Shown: positions 45,286 through 56,811 of the stretch, piece after piece | Position numbering within the stretch: position 1 is the stretch's first letter | Layout of the letters: the number at the start of each line of letters is the position of its first letter | DNA from: Parasphingorhabdus halotolerans | Lineage (GTDB): Bacteria; Pseudomonadota; Alphaproteobacteria; Sphingomonadales; Sphingomonadaceae | Assembly: GCF_012516475.1 (NCBI RefSeq) | Contig: NZ_CP051217.1 | Location: forward strand, 1,674,001-1,738,000 | DNA: 64,000 nt | Direction of reading: 5' to 3' | The notes under the pieces: model-generated | Database searches by the model: none | Seen by the model: the letters and a program-made list of their open reading frames with translations, nothing else | What the model was told of the DNA's origin: nothing | Position numbers and translations under genes: made by a program

Positions 45286-47436
45286 ATGGCTGCTGAAACC
45301 GGAACCGAAACAAAACGCACATTTTGCCGCTTTTGCCACGCCAGCTGCGCGATGATTGTCGAGGTTGAGAATGACAAGATAAAATCGGTCAAAGGCGATC
45401 CTGACGATCATCTGTTCCACGGTTATACTTGCATAAAGGGTCGCCAGATGCCGGATATGCATAATCTCGACACCCGCATGATCACCAGCAAAATCCGTCA
45501 GCCCGATGGTAGCTTCAAGGATATTGCGACCGCCGATGCCCTGAAACTCGCCGGTGAGCGGATGAAACAGATGGTCGAGAAACACGGCCCCCATAGCATC
45601 GCTGTCTATAACGGCACCAATGCTTTCCAGAATAGCGCGGTGCTTGGAACCTCTTATGCCTTCGCCCAGGCGATTGGCTCGCGCAACTGGTACACCAGCG
45701 TGACCGTCGATCAGCCCGCCAAGGTTTTCACCACCGCGCGCTACGGGATATGGATGGGCGGCGGTAATGCGTTCACTGAATCCGATGTCGCAATGTTTGT
45801 TGGCAATAACCCGATTGTTTCCCATTATTCCGGCGGCATGCCGACTTCATCCCCGTCGCGCGGACTGCGCGATGCCAAGGAGCGTGGCCTGAAGGTTATC
45901 GTTGCCGACCCACGGGTGAGCGAGATGGGCAAATTGGCGGACATTTATCTGCCGGTCAAACCGGGCGAGGACCCCGCCCTGCTTGCCGGCATGCTCCACG
46001 TGATTTTCGAAGAGAAGCTTTACGACCAGAATTTTGTCGCCGCCCATGTGGATGGCGTCGCCGAACTCGAAGCAGCGGTCAAACCGATGACCCCCGATGT
46101 CGCGGCCAAGCGCGCCGGCGTAGACAAGGATCAATTGATCGCCGCTGCCCGCATGTTTGCCGGAGCCAATAAAGGCCGCGTGGTGACCGGCACTGGTCCA
46201 GAGATGGCTGGCAACGGGACGCTGACCGAGTATCTCGTGGCTTCGCTCAACATCCTCTGCGCACGGTTTAATCAGGAGGGCGAGAAAGTCTCCGCTCCGA
46301 TGGTATTCAACCCGCTAATGGGCGGCCCCAAAAAGGCTCAGGTTGCGCCCAAAATGCCGACGTTTGGTGAAGGGTTTGCCAAATCGCGGATTCGCGGCCT
46401 TGGTTTGCTTGGCAAGGAAATGCCCTGCAATGTGCTGGCGGACGAAATCCTCACGCCCGGTGAAGGCCAGATCAAGGCGCTGATCTCCATCGGCGGAAAC
46501 CCTGAAATTGCATTTCCTGATCAGCAGAAGGTGCGCCGCGCATTAGAAGAATGTGAATTATTTATCCAGGTCGATCCCTGGATGTCGGCCAGTGCCAAGC
46601 GCGCGGATATCATTCTCGCGCCGAGCATGTGTCTGGAACGCGAAGACATCAACAATGTCTCGGACGCCTTCACCGAAGAGGCTTATGCCCATTATACCGA
46701 AGCGATGGTCCCGCCGCCCGGCGATACAATGGACGAATATGAAATGCTGTGGTGGCTCGCCAAGCATATGGGCGTTGAATTAAACTATCCCGGCGGGTCG
46801 GTCTCGATGGAGGAATGCCCGGACAAGGCGACTGTGCTTGACCTGATTTCGGAGGGTTCACTGGTAAAACCGAGCGAGGCCAAGGCTGATGCAGCTGCAC
46901 TGGAACGCAAGGGCGCAGCGATCACTTATGATGACCGGCATCCGGTTGTCGGGCCTGCTGATCCCGATGCGACGGAGAAATTCGATCTCAATGCCGGCGC
47001 AATGCCGCGCGAATTGCTTGACTATGCGGAGAATGATCCAGTTGATGATGGCTTCGACTTCCGCCTGATTTCAAGACGCTCCAAGCATCGCTACAACAGC
47101 AACGGCCATACCTTCCCAAAGCTGGTCGAGAAAATGCCAACCAATCCGGCCTTTTTTAATCCTGATGATCTGACAGCGGCAGGCCTCAAAGACGGCGCGA
47201 TCATAGAAATCACGTCGCCTACGGCCTCCATTTTCGGCATGGCTAAGGCTGATGCCAAAGTTCGGCCGGGTGTTATTTCGATGAGCCATGCTTTCGGCGA
47301 TTCCGAAGCCGGCAAGGATGATGTCATGACCAAAGGCGGCTCCACCAACCGGCTACTATCCGATGACACCAATCTTGATCCGATCACTGGGCAAGCACTG
47401 CAAAGTGCTATACCGGTCAGGGTTTCTGCAGCCTAA
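45286..47436 (+). CDS. Molybdopterin-dependent oxidoreductase (4Fe-4S)
   Basis: A 716-aa member of the DMSO-reductase/formate-dehydrogenase superfamily. The N-terminal iron-sulfur cysteines are in TKRTFCRFCHASCAMIVE and GYTCIKGRQMP; the molybdopterin domains follow (NGTNAFQNSAVLGTSYAFAQ, ISIGGNPEIAFPDQQKVRRA), and the C-terminal cap includes SRRSKHRYNSNGHTFPKL. TAGGAGAAG precedes ATG 45286; a longer frame from 45139 runs into sequence beside the IS and is rejected. The substrate is unknown; the serine hydrolase gene 9 bp after it is probably cotranscribed. Confidence 0.85.
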   Translation: MAAETGTETKRTFCRFCHASCAMIVEVENDKIKSVKGDPDDHLFHGYTCIKGRQMPDMHNLDTRMITSKIRQPDGSFKDIATADALKLAGERMKQMVEKHGPHSIAVYNGTNAFQNSAVLGTSYAFAQAIGSRNWYTSVTVDQPAKVFTTARYGIWMGGGNAFTESDVAMFVGNNPIVSHYSGGMPTSSPSRGLRDAKERGLKVIVADPRVSEMGKLADIYLPVKPGEDPALLAGMLHVIFEEKLYDQNFVAAHVDGVAELEAAVKPMTPDVAAKRAGVDKDQLIAAARMFAGANKGRVVTGTGPEMAGNGTLTEYLVASLNILCARFNQEGEKVSAPMVFNPLMGGPKKAQVAPKMPTFGEGFAKSRIRGLGLLGKEMPCNVLADEILTPGEGQIKALISIGGNPEIAFPDQQKVRRALEECELFIQVDPWMSASAKRADIILAPSMCLEREDINNVSDAFTEEAYAHYTEAMVPPPGDTMDEYEMLWWLAKHMGVELNYPGGSVSMEECPDKATVLDLISEGSLVKPSEAKADAAALERKGAAITYDDRHPVVGPADPDATEKFDLNAGAMPRELLDYAENDPVDDGFDFRLISRRSKHRYNSNGHTFPKLVEKMPTNPAFFNPDDLTAAGLKDGAIIEITSPTASIFGMAKADAKVRPGVISMSHAFGDSEAGKDDVMTKGGSTNRLLSDDTNLDPITGQALQSAIPVRVSAA

Positions 47437-47445
47437 AGGGACCAC

Positions 47446-48579
47446 ATGACCGATAATATTGTCCACGGGACGACGCAGGACCGCTTTGCGCCTGTCCGCG
47501 ATATAATGGCTGCAAGCCTTGAAAGCAGCGCTGATCTCGGCGCTTCGTTTTGCGCCACGATAGACGGCGAGACGGTTATAGATATCTGGGGCGGCTGGGC
47601 GGACGAAGCCAAAACCCGCCCATGGGAAGCGGACACCATCGTCAATGTCTATTCGACAACCAAGACGATGACTGCGCTGACGGCGTTGTTGTTGGCCGAT
47701 CGCGGCGAACTGGATTTCAACGCCCCGGTGGCGAAATATTGGCCCGAATTTGCGCAGAACGGCAAAGACAATATCACCACTGCCCAGTTGATGAGTCATT
47801 CTTCCGGTCTTTCCGGCTGGGAAGAAAAAATTTCGGTCGCTGATCTTTATGACTGGGAGAAGGTAACATCATTGCTCGCCGCACAAGCACCCTGGTGGGA
47901 ACCGGGAAGCCAGCCGGGCTACCATGCTGTTACGCAAGGTTATCTGGTGGGTGAAGTTGTTCGCCGGATTACCGGCAAGTCGCTTGGCACGGTCTTCCGC
48001 GAAGAAATCGCTGAGCCGCTGGATGCTGACTTTCATATCGGCCTGGCACCCGAACATGATCACCGCGTCGCCGACCTAATTCCGCCGGTTGTGGGAGCCG
48101 CACAGGCCGCAGCCAATGATATCCAGCGCAAGACTTTTACCAACCCGCCAATCAATCCACTGGACACCCGCACCCGCGAATGGCGCGGCGCGGAAATTCC
48201 GGCGGCGGGCGGAACAGGCAATGCCAGATCCGTTTCCGAAATCCATGTCATGCTCGCCAATGGCGGCGTGGCAAAAGGCAAACGGTTTCTATCGGAAGCC
48301 GGCTGCCGCAAAGCACTGGAATTGCAATCCGAAGGTAATGATCTGGTGCTGCTCGGCTTGCCGTTAAAATTCGGGCTGGGATTTGGCCTGACCGGAGAAG
48401 TCGTCCAATTGCCCAACGAAAACAGCATGTTCTGGGGCGGTTACGGTGGATCGCAAATCATCATCGACATGGAAAACCGCATGACCTGTTGTTACGTGAT
48501 GAACAAGATGGGTGACGGGTTACTCGGTGACATGCGCTCGGCGGATTTGATCGGTATGGTGCGAGCTGTTTTGGGCTAG
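47446..48579 (+). CDS. Serine hydrolase (class C beta-lactamase-like)
   Basis: A 377-aa penicillin-binding-protein-like hydrolase with no signal peptide. The nucleophile motif SxxK is in NVYSTTKTMTALTALLLADR near residue 70. The second motif region is GYHAVTQGYLVGEVVRRITG, where the usual YxN tyrosine is kept. The acceptor region GYGGSQIIIDMENRMTCCYV is in the C-terminus. Relatives include esterases and EstB-type enzymes. A likely role is cleaving an ester or lactam; the Mo-oxidoreductase upstream suggests a shared pathway. Confidence 0.82.
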   Translation: MTDNIVHGTTQDRFAPVRDIMAASLESSADLGASFCATIDGETVIDIWGGWADEAKTRPWEADTIVNVYSTTKTMTALTALLLADRGELDFNAPVAKYWPEFAQNGKDNITTAQLMSHSSGLSGWEEKISVADLYDWEKVTSLLAAQAPWWEPGSQPGYHAVTQGYLVGEVVRRITGKSLGTVFREEIAEPLDADFHIGLAPEHDHRVADLIPPVVGAAQAAANDIQRKTFTNPPINPLDTRTREWRGAEIPAAGGTGNARSVSEIHVMLANGGVAKGKRFLSEAGCRKALELQSEGNDLVLLGLPLKFGLGFGLTGEVVQLPNENSMFWGGYGGSQIIIDMENRMTCCYVMNKMGDGLLGDMRSADLIGMVRAVLG

Positions 48580-48598
48580 AAGTTGATTTCCATCATTT

Positions 48599-48637
48599 AT
48601 GCGTATATTATATGCTTATATTTCATAGGATATAAAT
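48599..48637 (+). promoter_or_regulatory. Promoter/operator region of ccdAB
   Basis: An AT-rich stretch with the imperfect palindrome GCGTATATTATATGC at 48601-48615 (12 of 15 positions self-complementary) followed by TATGCTTATATTTCATAGGA. Such sites are the usual place where the CcdA-CcdB complex represses its own operon; the assignment is by position. Confidence 0.45.
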
Positions 48638-48901
48638 ATGGCTAGCATCGCTCATAATCGAAACGCAAAACGGCGCCCGGTCAACCTGACCATCCGTGAA
48701 GATATCTTGAGCGATGCCAGAGCACTGAAGCTAAATACCTCCAAAGCAGCGGAAGCGGGCATAAAAGCAGCCATCATAGAAGAGCGGGAAAAGCAATGGC
48801 TGGCGGAAAATCAAAAATCTATTGCCGCACATAACCAACGTGTTGAGGAGAGCGGCCCTTTGCTTGTACCCGAATGGGCAGACAATATTGGCTTAAATTA
48901 A
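48638..48901 (+). CDS. ccdA: CcdA-family antitoxin
   Basis: An 87-aa antitoxin. The N-terminal ribbon-helix-helix (RRPVNLTIREDILSDARALK) and the helical KEREKQ-like middle (AAIIEEREKQWLAENQKS), then the CcdB-binding tail (ESGPLLVPEWADNIGLN), match CcdA. It ends TAA overlapping the toxin ATG (TAATG), the standard coupling. It binds CcdB and represses the operon. Confidence 0.85.
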   Translation: MASIAHNRNAKRRPVNLTIREDILSDARALKLNTSKAAEAGIKAAIIEEREKQWLAENQKSIAAHNQRVEESGPLLVPEWADNIGLN

Positions 48902-49209
48902 TGGCTCGGTTTGATGTTTATGCTCTGGGCAGAGATGACGTCCCATTTGTTCTGGAGATTCAGGCGGACCTGCTTTCCGATCTGGCAAGCGTAGCCGTGA
49001 TTCCTTTGATGCCATCGGCAGTCGCCAAGGCCGAAGCCATGCGCAAGTTAAAACCCGAGATTATTGTCAATGGAAAATCCTATCGCATGATAACGACGGA
49101 TATCGGTGTTTTACGGCGCAGTTCGCTCGGCAAACCGATTGCCAATGTTGAAGAACAATATCGGGATGTAATCGTCGATGCGCTCGATTTTCTGTTTCAG
49201 GGATTTTGA
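48901..49209 (+). CDS. ccdB: CcdB-family gyrase toxin
   Basis: A 102-aa toxin. The N-terminus MARFDVYALGRDDVPFVLEI and QADLLSDLASVAVIPLMP, and the C-terminal IANVEEQYRDVIVDALDFLF, match CcdB, which poisons DNA gyrase. The start is ATG 48901, sharing bases with the antitoxin stop. A chromosomal rather than plasmid setting is implied by the neighbours. The C-terminal GF residues end as in known CcdB, where the last three matter for activity. Confidence 0.85.
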   Translation: MARFDVYALGRDDVPFVLEIQADLLSDLASVAVIPLMPSAVAKAEAMRKLKPEIIVNGKSYRMITTDIGVLRRSSLGKPIANVEEQYRDVIVDALDFLFQGF

Positions 49210-49323
49210 CAGAGATTTCAATTTTGTCGCTGATCGTCTGCCCCCAAGTCCGGTCTATCATATTTACCAATCGACGGCAGTCCTCTTCCCATGCCATCTC
49301 ACGGGAGTTAAGGGAGAGCATCA

Positions 49324-50625
49324 ATGCCAATGGACCCCGCTTATATCAACCAGATGAAGCGCCTGATGGATTGGGAAGCGGGCCGGACTGCGCCGCCCAA
49401 AGCCTTCCCCAAGCTGCCCGATATGCCGGCGGGGCGATATACCAGCCAGGAATATTACGACCTCGAACAGCAGTATCTCTGGAAAAAAAGCTGGCTGTTC
49501 GCGGCGCATACCGATGAGGTGCCCGAACCGGGATGCTTTATGAAGTGGGAGCAGGTCGGCGATCCGATCATCATTGTGCATGGAATGGATGGCGACGTTC
49601 GCGCATTTTACAACACTTGCCGCCATCGCGGTGCGCCGGTTGTGACTGAAGAAAAAGGCAAGGCTCCCCGACTGATCTGCGGTTATCACAACTGGACTTA
49701 TAAAACCGACGGCACATTAGTTGGCGTGACCGAAAAGCAGGATTTTCCGCCGGATTTCGATATGTCTTGCCGCAATCTGATCCCGGTGCGTTGCGAAAGG
49801 CTCGGCAATCTGATTTTTGTGAATTTTGATGCCGAGGCCATGCCGCTCAAACAATGGCTGGGGCCGGTCTGGGATGAGTGGGAAGAATTCCAGTTTGATA
49901 AAATCAAGCTCGCCGCGCGCTATTCATTTGATCTCAACTGCAACTGGAAGGTCGCGATGGAGGCTAACATGGAAGTCTACCATGTACCGTTCATCCATCC
50001 CGACACCGTGGCACCACTGGTCGATAGCAAGCGCAATGTGAATACGATTTATCCAAACGGCCATGCCCGGATGCTGGCCCCCGCACCGCAGCAGACTGAC
50101 CGTGAGCATGTCCGTGCCATTGATAGCCCGCCGGGATGGCAGTCGATGGATACAGTGGGTGAGTTTGGCCGCACCTGCACCCAGAGCTACACCATGTTCC
50201 CTAACTGGGTGTCGCCGCTGAGTAACTATTTCGTACCGCCGCTGATCTTCTGGCCAACGTCGCTCAACACCACCCGGCTGGAACTGGTGACCATGGCACT
50301 CGATTGGGGCGATGCGCCTGCACCGGATTTGTGGACCGTACCGGACGAGAGCAAGCCCAATGGCCGCAATATGTCGCCGATCATCCTCGAGGACACGCAA
50401 TTTGGCGAGATGATCCAGAAATCGATGGAAAGCGATGGTTTCAAGAGCGTGCCGCTCAGCTATCAGGAAGCGCGGATCTATAGCTTTCACCAGAATTGCG
50501 ACAAGATGATCGGCCTCAACCGGGTGCCTGAACATCTGGCGGTGGAACAGGTGATTGGCGATGATTGGGTCTACCCCAATGATCCGCGTGTCGCCGAAAT
50601 GGGACAGCTCGAAGCGGCTGAATAG
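49324..50625 (+). CDS. Aromatic-ring-hydroxylating (Rieske) oxygenase alpha subunit
   Basis: A 433-aa Rieske non-heme iron oxygenase. The Rieske cluster ligands are C-x-H in NTCRHRGAPVVTEEKGKA and C-x-x-H in LICGYHNWTYKTDG. The catalytic iron site is in NWKVAMEANMEVYHVPFIHP (E and two His), with the third ligand expected in the C-terminus. It hydroxylates or demethylates an aromatic or steroid ring; sphingomonads have many. Its neighbour is an SDR dehydrogenase. Confidence 0.87.
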   Translation: MPMDPAYINQMKRLMDWEAGRTAPPKAFPKLPDMPAGRYTSQEYYDLEQQYLWKKSWLFAAHTDEVPEPGCFMKWEQVGDPIIIVHGMDGDVRAFYNTCRHRGAPVVTEEKGKAPRLICGYHNWTYKTDGTLVGVTEKQDFPPDFDMSCRNLIPVRCERLGNLIFVNFDAEAMPLKQWLGPVWDEWEEFQFDKIKLAARYSFDLNCNWKVAMEANMEVYHVPFIHPDTVAPLVDSKRNVNTIYPNGHARMLAPAPQQTDREHVRAIDSPPGWQSMDTVGEFGRTCTQSYTMFPNWVSPLSNYFVPPLIFWPTSLNTTRLELVTMALDWGDAPAPDLWTVPDESKPNGRNMSPIILEDTQFGEMIQKSMESDGFKSVPLSYQEARIYSFHQNCDKMIGLNRVPEHLAVEQVIGDDWVYPNDPRVAEMGQLEAAE

Positions 50626-50676
50626 CAGCGCAACATCCGGATTTACATCCAGTATATTTCAAACAGAGGAACAAAC

Positions 50677-51432
50677 ATGGGACGGGTTGAAGGCAAGATC
50701 ATATTATTGACTGGCGGTGCCATGGGACTTGGCAAAGCGGCGACCACGCGGCTGATAGAAGAAGGCGCACAGGTGGTAATTACCGACCATGATGTGGATG
50801 CCGGACAGACGACCGCCGATGAACTGGGTGAAAATGTCCATTTTCTTCAGCAGGATGTGACCAATCCGGACCGCTGGACCGAAGTTATCACCCATATCGA
50901 AAAGGAATATGGCCGGCTGGATGTGCTGGTCAATAACGCGGCGGTCACCGTGTTCGGTTCCATCGCCGATGTCAGCTATGAAGATTTCCGCCGATGCTAC
51001 ACTGTCGATGTCGACTCCATCTTTCTGGGTTGCAAGGCGGCGCTGCCACTCATGAGTAAAACCGGAGGATCCATCATCAACTTTTCTTCTGCAGCAGCAA
51101 TTAACGCCAGTGCGGATCTGGTGGCCTATAACAGCGCCAAAGCGGCAATCCCGATGCTGACTAAATCGATTGCGCTCTATTGCGCGCGCGAGAAAAACGG
51201 CGTGCGGGTCAATGCCGTCCTACCCGGTACGATCATGACACCCAACGTCCGGAGCGTAATCGACGGCACGCCCAATCCTGCAGAAACCGAAGAGCTGTTT
51301 GCGCTCGCGCAGCCGGTAGGCCACATGGGCGAGCCGGATGATATCGCGCATCTGGTGGTTTATCTGGCATCGGACGAGAGCAAGTTCGCCACCGGCGCGG
51401 CCTTTGCCGTGGACGGCGGATTGAGTATTTAG
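50677..51432 (+). CDS. Short-chain dehydrogenase/reductase
   Basis: A 251-aa classical SDR. The NAD(P) site is LLTGGAMGLGKAATTRLIEE, the NNAA motif is LDVLVNNAAVTVFGS, and the catalytic Ser-Tyr-Lys are in INFSSAAAINASADLVAYNS and AKAAIPML. The C-terminus GAAFAVDGGLSI is typical. The acidic DHDVDAGQTT after strand two suggests NAD. It may oxidise the diol made by the Rieske enzyme 51 bp upstream; that link is inference. Confidence 0.87.
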   Translation: MGRVEGKIILLTGGAMGLGKAATTRLIEEGAQVVITDHDVDAGQTTADELGENVHFLQQDVTNPDRWTEVITHIEKEYGRLDVLVNNAAVTVFGSIADVSYEDFRRCYTVDVDSIFLGCKAALPLMSKTGGSIINFSSAAAINASADLVAYNSAKAAIPMLTKSIALYCAREKNGVRVNAVLPGTIMTPNVRSVIDGTPNPAETEELFALAQPVGHMGEPDDIAHLVVYLASDESKFATGAAFAVDGGLSI

Positions 51433-51479
51433 CTAGGTCGCGCCGAAGACTGTTTGCGACAAATTGCAGCAAAGCCTAG

Positions 51480-53686
<2,207 letters not shown>

Positions 53687-53692
53687 CGCGCG

Positions 53693-54625
53693 ATGGCTGG
53701 GGCACGGAAACAGACGATAGCGATAACCGGAGCAACCGGTTTTGTCGGCGGACATCTTCTCAATATCGCCGTTAAACAGGGCTTTACCGTCCGAGCGCTG
53801 ACCCGAAAAAAACAGGATGACCGCCCCCGCGTGATCTGGGTTCCCGGCGCTCTGGATGATCTGGGAAGTCTCAAAAAACTGTGCGACGGCGCTGATACGG
53901 TAATCCATATTGCCGGAGTGGTGAATGCGCCAACCCGCGATGGCTTTGAAAAGGGCAACGTACAGGGTACGCTCAACATGGTCGAGGCCGCCAAGCAATC
54001 GGACGCCAGCCGCTTCATCCATGTTTCGTCGCTCGCTGCCAACCGCCCGGATCTGTCCATCTATGGCGATACCAAGGCTAAAGCGGAGAAAATTGTCTCA
54101 GCCAGCGGGCTTGACTGGACCATCATCCGCCCGCCCTGGGTTTTTGGTCCCGGAGACACCGATACGCTGGATATGTTCAAATCGGCCCGGCTGGGCTTCA
54201 TCCCGTTGCCGCCCGATGCCAATGGCAAGCTTTCCGCCATCCATGTTGATGATCTGGCAAAGGCTTTGCTTGCAATCGTTCCGGCTCATGATGACCTGAC
54301 CGCGCAAATTTTCGAAGTGGATGATGGCAAAGATGGCGGCTGGACGCAGAGCAGTTTTGCCAAAGCCATTGGCTGGGCTATTGGCAAGCGGATCACGCCC
54401 GTCGCCACGCCAAAGCCATTACTGCATTTGGGGGTAAAAATTGACCGGCTGTTCCGACGCGGCAACGCCAAGCTGACCGCTGACCGGGTGAGCTATTTCT
54501 GTCATGATGACTGGACGATAGATCCGGCCAAGCGGTTGCCATCGCAAATCTGGAAACCGGAAGTCCAGACGCGTCAGGGGTTAAAAGGCACCGCCGACTG
54601 GTATCGCCGCAACGACTGGCTTTAG
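53693..54625 (+). CDS. NAD-dependent epimerase/dehydratase family protein, candidate ceramide reductase CerR
   Basis: A 310-aa extended SDR. The Rossmann motif is IAITGATGFVGGHLLNIAVK, and the catalytic tyrosine-lysine lies in LSIYGDTKAKAEKIVSASG. The PPWVFGPGD segment is typical. Bacterial sphingolipid loci usually contain an SDR of this class, CerR, that reduces 3-oxoceramide. With an ACP and serine palmitoyltransferase about 2-3 kb away on the same strand, that role is plausible but not shown. It starts 6 bp after proB. Confidence 0.7.
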   Translation: MAGARKQTIAITGATGFVGGHLLNIAVKQGFTVRALTRKKQDDRPRVIWVPGALDDLGSLKKLCDGADTVIHIAGVVNAPTRDGFEKGNVQGTLNMVEAAKQSDASRFIHVSSLAANRPDLSIYGDTKAKAEKIVSASGLDWTIIRPPWVFGPGDTDTLDMFKSARLGFIPLPPDANGKLSAIHVDDLAKALLAIVPAHDDLTAQIFEVDDGKDGGWTQSSFAKAIGWAIGKRITPVATPKPLLHLGVKIDRLFRRGNAKLTADRVSYFCHDDWTIDPAKRLPSQIWKPEVQTRQGLKGTADWYRRNDWL

Positions 54626-54707
54626 GCTAATGGCCCCGCGCTGATCAAATTCGCTAGCTGCGGAGGCGCGTAAAACACGTCATAAACTCTCATCTTGGGA
54701 GAGAGAT

Positions 54708-55892
54708 ATGCAGGACGCCGCGACACCGGATAGACCAACCCACAGCTTTGATATCTATCACCAACCGTCGATCAAAGTGGATGTGCATGATGCATTTCTC
54801 GACCTGAAAGAAAACGCGCCTCCGCTTTTCTGGACACCAGAAAATGGCGGCCACTGGATCGTCACCGATGGCGATATGATGATCGATCTTCTGCGCAAGC
54901 CCAATATTTTCTCCAACCAGAATTTTTCGATCCCGCATCAACCCGATACACCCAAAACCATTCCACTGTCGCTCGATCCGCCAGAGCATCGGCCTTACCG
55001 CCAGATGCTGCGTCCGTTTTTTGAGAAAAAAGCCATCGCTCCGCTGAATGCCCGCATTCAAGAGTGGGCTGATCGGCTGATCTGCGCGGTCAAAGACCAA
55101 GGTGAGTGTGAATTTGTCGATGCCGTGGGTTCGCGCTTCCCGGTCTCGGTATTCATGGAAATGCTGGGGCTGTCTATGGACCGGTTCGATGAATTTCGCG
55201 GGCTCGTGCAGGAGAATTTCGCCAAGGCGGGTACGCCTGATGCGATGGATGTGCAGATGCGGATTGTCGCGATTCTAGCGGCATTCGTGAAGGAACGGCA
55301 AGCTGAACCCAAAGATGACATGATGAGCCAGATCATTCAGTCCGATATTGACGGTCGCGCGTTGTCATTCGAGGAACTCCTCTCCATCGCGCATCTCCTG
55401 TTTCTTGCCGGACTGGATACGGTGGTGAACGCCCTCAGTTTTGCGATGAAACATCTTGCTGGCGATGAGGTGCTGCAAAGGCGGATTATGGATGATCCCG
55501 CCTGCATCCCGGATGCCACCGAAGAACTGCTGCGCCGATACAGTTTCGTCAATCTACCCCGAATGATCGCGGAAGATACCGAACTTGGCGGTCAGCAACT
55601 GCGCAAGGGCGAAAAAATAATCTGCCCGCTGGCGATAATCGGCTGGGAGGAGAAGCTCAATGACAATCCGCTGGAGGTCTCGGTTGATCGCAAAGTCTAT
55701 CGCCACGGCGCATTTGGGTCCGGCATCCATACCTGCATCGGACTGCATCTTGCGCGGATGGAGCTGCATATCTTTTTTGCAACCTGGTTCCGGGAGATCG
55801 GAAAATTCCGGCTACATCCGGATAAAAAACCGGGAGCCATGCGCGGCGGCGTCGTGTGGGCGATTGAAGAGTTGTGGCTTGAGTGGGAATAA
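54708..55892 (+). CDS. Cytochrome P450
   Basis: A 394-aa soluble bacterial P450. The I-helix region is LSIAHLLFLAGLDTVVNALS (lacking the usual acid-Thr pair in part), the ExxR is in ATEELLRRYSFVNLPRMI, and the heme cysteine is in GAFGSGIHTCIGLHLARMEL. The N-terminus is soluble, no membrane anchor. It oxidises a terpenoid, aromatic or fatty substrate with ferredoxin help; the partner ferredoxin is not beside it. GGGAGAGAG precedes the ATG. Confidence 0.9.
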   Translation: MQDAATPDRPTHSFDIYHQPSIKVDVHDAFLDLKENAPPLFWTPENGGHWIVTDGDMMIDLLRKPNIFSNQNFSIPHQPDTPKTIPLSLDPPEHRPYRQMLRPFFEKKAIAPLNARIQEWADRLICAVKDQGECEFVDAVGSRFPVSVFMEMLGLSMDRFDEFRGLVQENFAKAGTPDAMDVQMRIVAILAAFVKERQAEPKDDMMSQIIQSDIDGRALSFEELLSIAHLLFLAGLDTVVNALSFAMKHLAGDEVLQRRIMDDPACIPDATEELLRRYSFVNLPRMIAEDTELGGQQLRKGEKIICPLAIIGWEEKLNDNPLEVSVDRKVYRHGAFGSGIHTCIGLHLARMELHIFFATWFREIGKFRLHPDKKPGAMRGGVVWAIEELWLEWE

Positions 55893-55895
55893 AGG

Positions 55896-56414
55896 CTACA
55901 AAATGGGACCCGCGACTTGCTCGATGCAAAATGTGGCCAGCGTCAACGTCAATCCGGTGAGAAAAACCCGATAGGCCCAGCCCAGAAAACGATATTTCTT
56001 GCGCTGCAAAATAGCGCCCATCTGATAGATATCCCGCAACATGGTGCGATAGACTGTCTCCTGACTGACAAATTCATTTTCCAGCAGATGGTCGATATAA
56101 TCCTCTTCGGTCATATTGCCGAACGATCCGAAAAACAGCATATTGCGCGGTGTATCCCCGCGCCTCGCGGTAGCAGGCATCACCGCCAGCGCCGCTAGCA
56201 AGGCAGCGGCGAAGGCAGATATAGCCAAAATCAGCAAGGGCAAGGAAAGATTACCCGCCCGGCTTTGACCAATTGCCAGGGTGAAAACCACAAAAGTCGC
56301 ACCAATTAGCATATTTGCTTTATTATCGGCCATCATACTAAGCTGGACATGATGCTGCTGCGTTGTGCGCAGCGCATAAATCGCATCATCCGGCCATATT
56401 CGATCTTCTGCCAT
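55896..56414 (-). CDS. DUF5706 (Pycsar effector-type) membrane protein
   Basis: A 172-aa membrane protein. The N-terminal helix before the membrane is LRTTQQHHVQLSMMADNKAN, then MLIGATFVVFTLAIGQS, LPLLILAISAFAAALLAALA, a soluble part with GDTPRNMLFFGSFGNMTEED, and a C-terminal helix GWAYRVFLTGLTLTLATFCI. This is the layout of the PycTM effector of pyrimidine-cyclase anti-phage systems. No cyclase gene is adjacent. The ATG at 56414 has GGGAGAG; the long frame up to 56783 is a shadow of the ACP gene. It is divergent from the ACP. Confidence 0.72.
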   Translation of the reverse strand: MAEDRIWPDDAIYALRTTQQHHVQLSMMADNKANMLIGATFVVFTLAIGQSRAGNLSLPLLILAISAFAAALLAALAVMPATARRGDTPRNMLFFGSFGNMTEEDYIDHLLENEFVSQETVYRTMLRDIYQMGAILQRKKYRFLGWAYRVFLTGLTLTLATFCIEQVAGPIL

Positions 56415-56553
56415 AGACTCTCCCTCAAGAATCTGGAAATTGGCATATTCGTCGCTTTTGGGCAAGCTAATGCCGCTATTGCGCCTTATTCGCTTGCCAA
56501 TGGGGCGCATGGGTTGGCAATAGGCCAGCAAACGAGATTTGAAGGAAATTTTT

Positions 56554-56799
56554 ATGCCAAGTCGCGAAGAAATCATGGGCAAAGTTGAGGCGCTTATCGG
56601 GCCCTTTAACAACAAGGGCGTGGAGCTGAAAGATGCCACGACCTTTGCTGGCGATCTGGAGTGGGACAGCCTGACGGTGATGGATTTTGTCGCGGCGGTG
56701 GAAGACGAGTTTGATATCATCATCACGATGAACATGCAGGCAGAGATTGAAACGGTCGGCCAGTTGGCAGACGCTGTTGCCAAGTTGATGGAGAGCTGA
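56554..56799 (+). CDS. Acyl carrier protein of the sphingolipid locus
   Basis: An 81-aa acyl carrier protein. The phosphopantetheine serine is in DLEWDSLTVMDFVAAVEDEF (DSL motif), and the C-terminal helices IETVGQLADAVAKL fit. GAAGGA precedes the ATG at 56554. In sphingomonads and Caulobacter a dedicated ACP next to serine palmitoyltransferase carries the fatty acyl chain used for the long-chain base. It lies 139 bases before the transferase gene, with a palindromic element between. Confidence 0.87.
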   Translation: MPSREEIMGKVEALIGPFNNKGVELKDATTFAGDLEWDSLTVMDFVAAVEDEFDIIITMNMQAEIETVGQLADAVAKLMES

Positions 56800-56811
56800 T
56801 TTTTTGATTTT

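Noticed and set aside
55896..56414. A complete Pycsar anti-phage system
   Set aside because: Only the membrane effector-like protein is present; no pyrimidine cyclase gene was found nearby.
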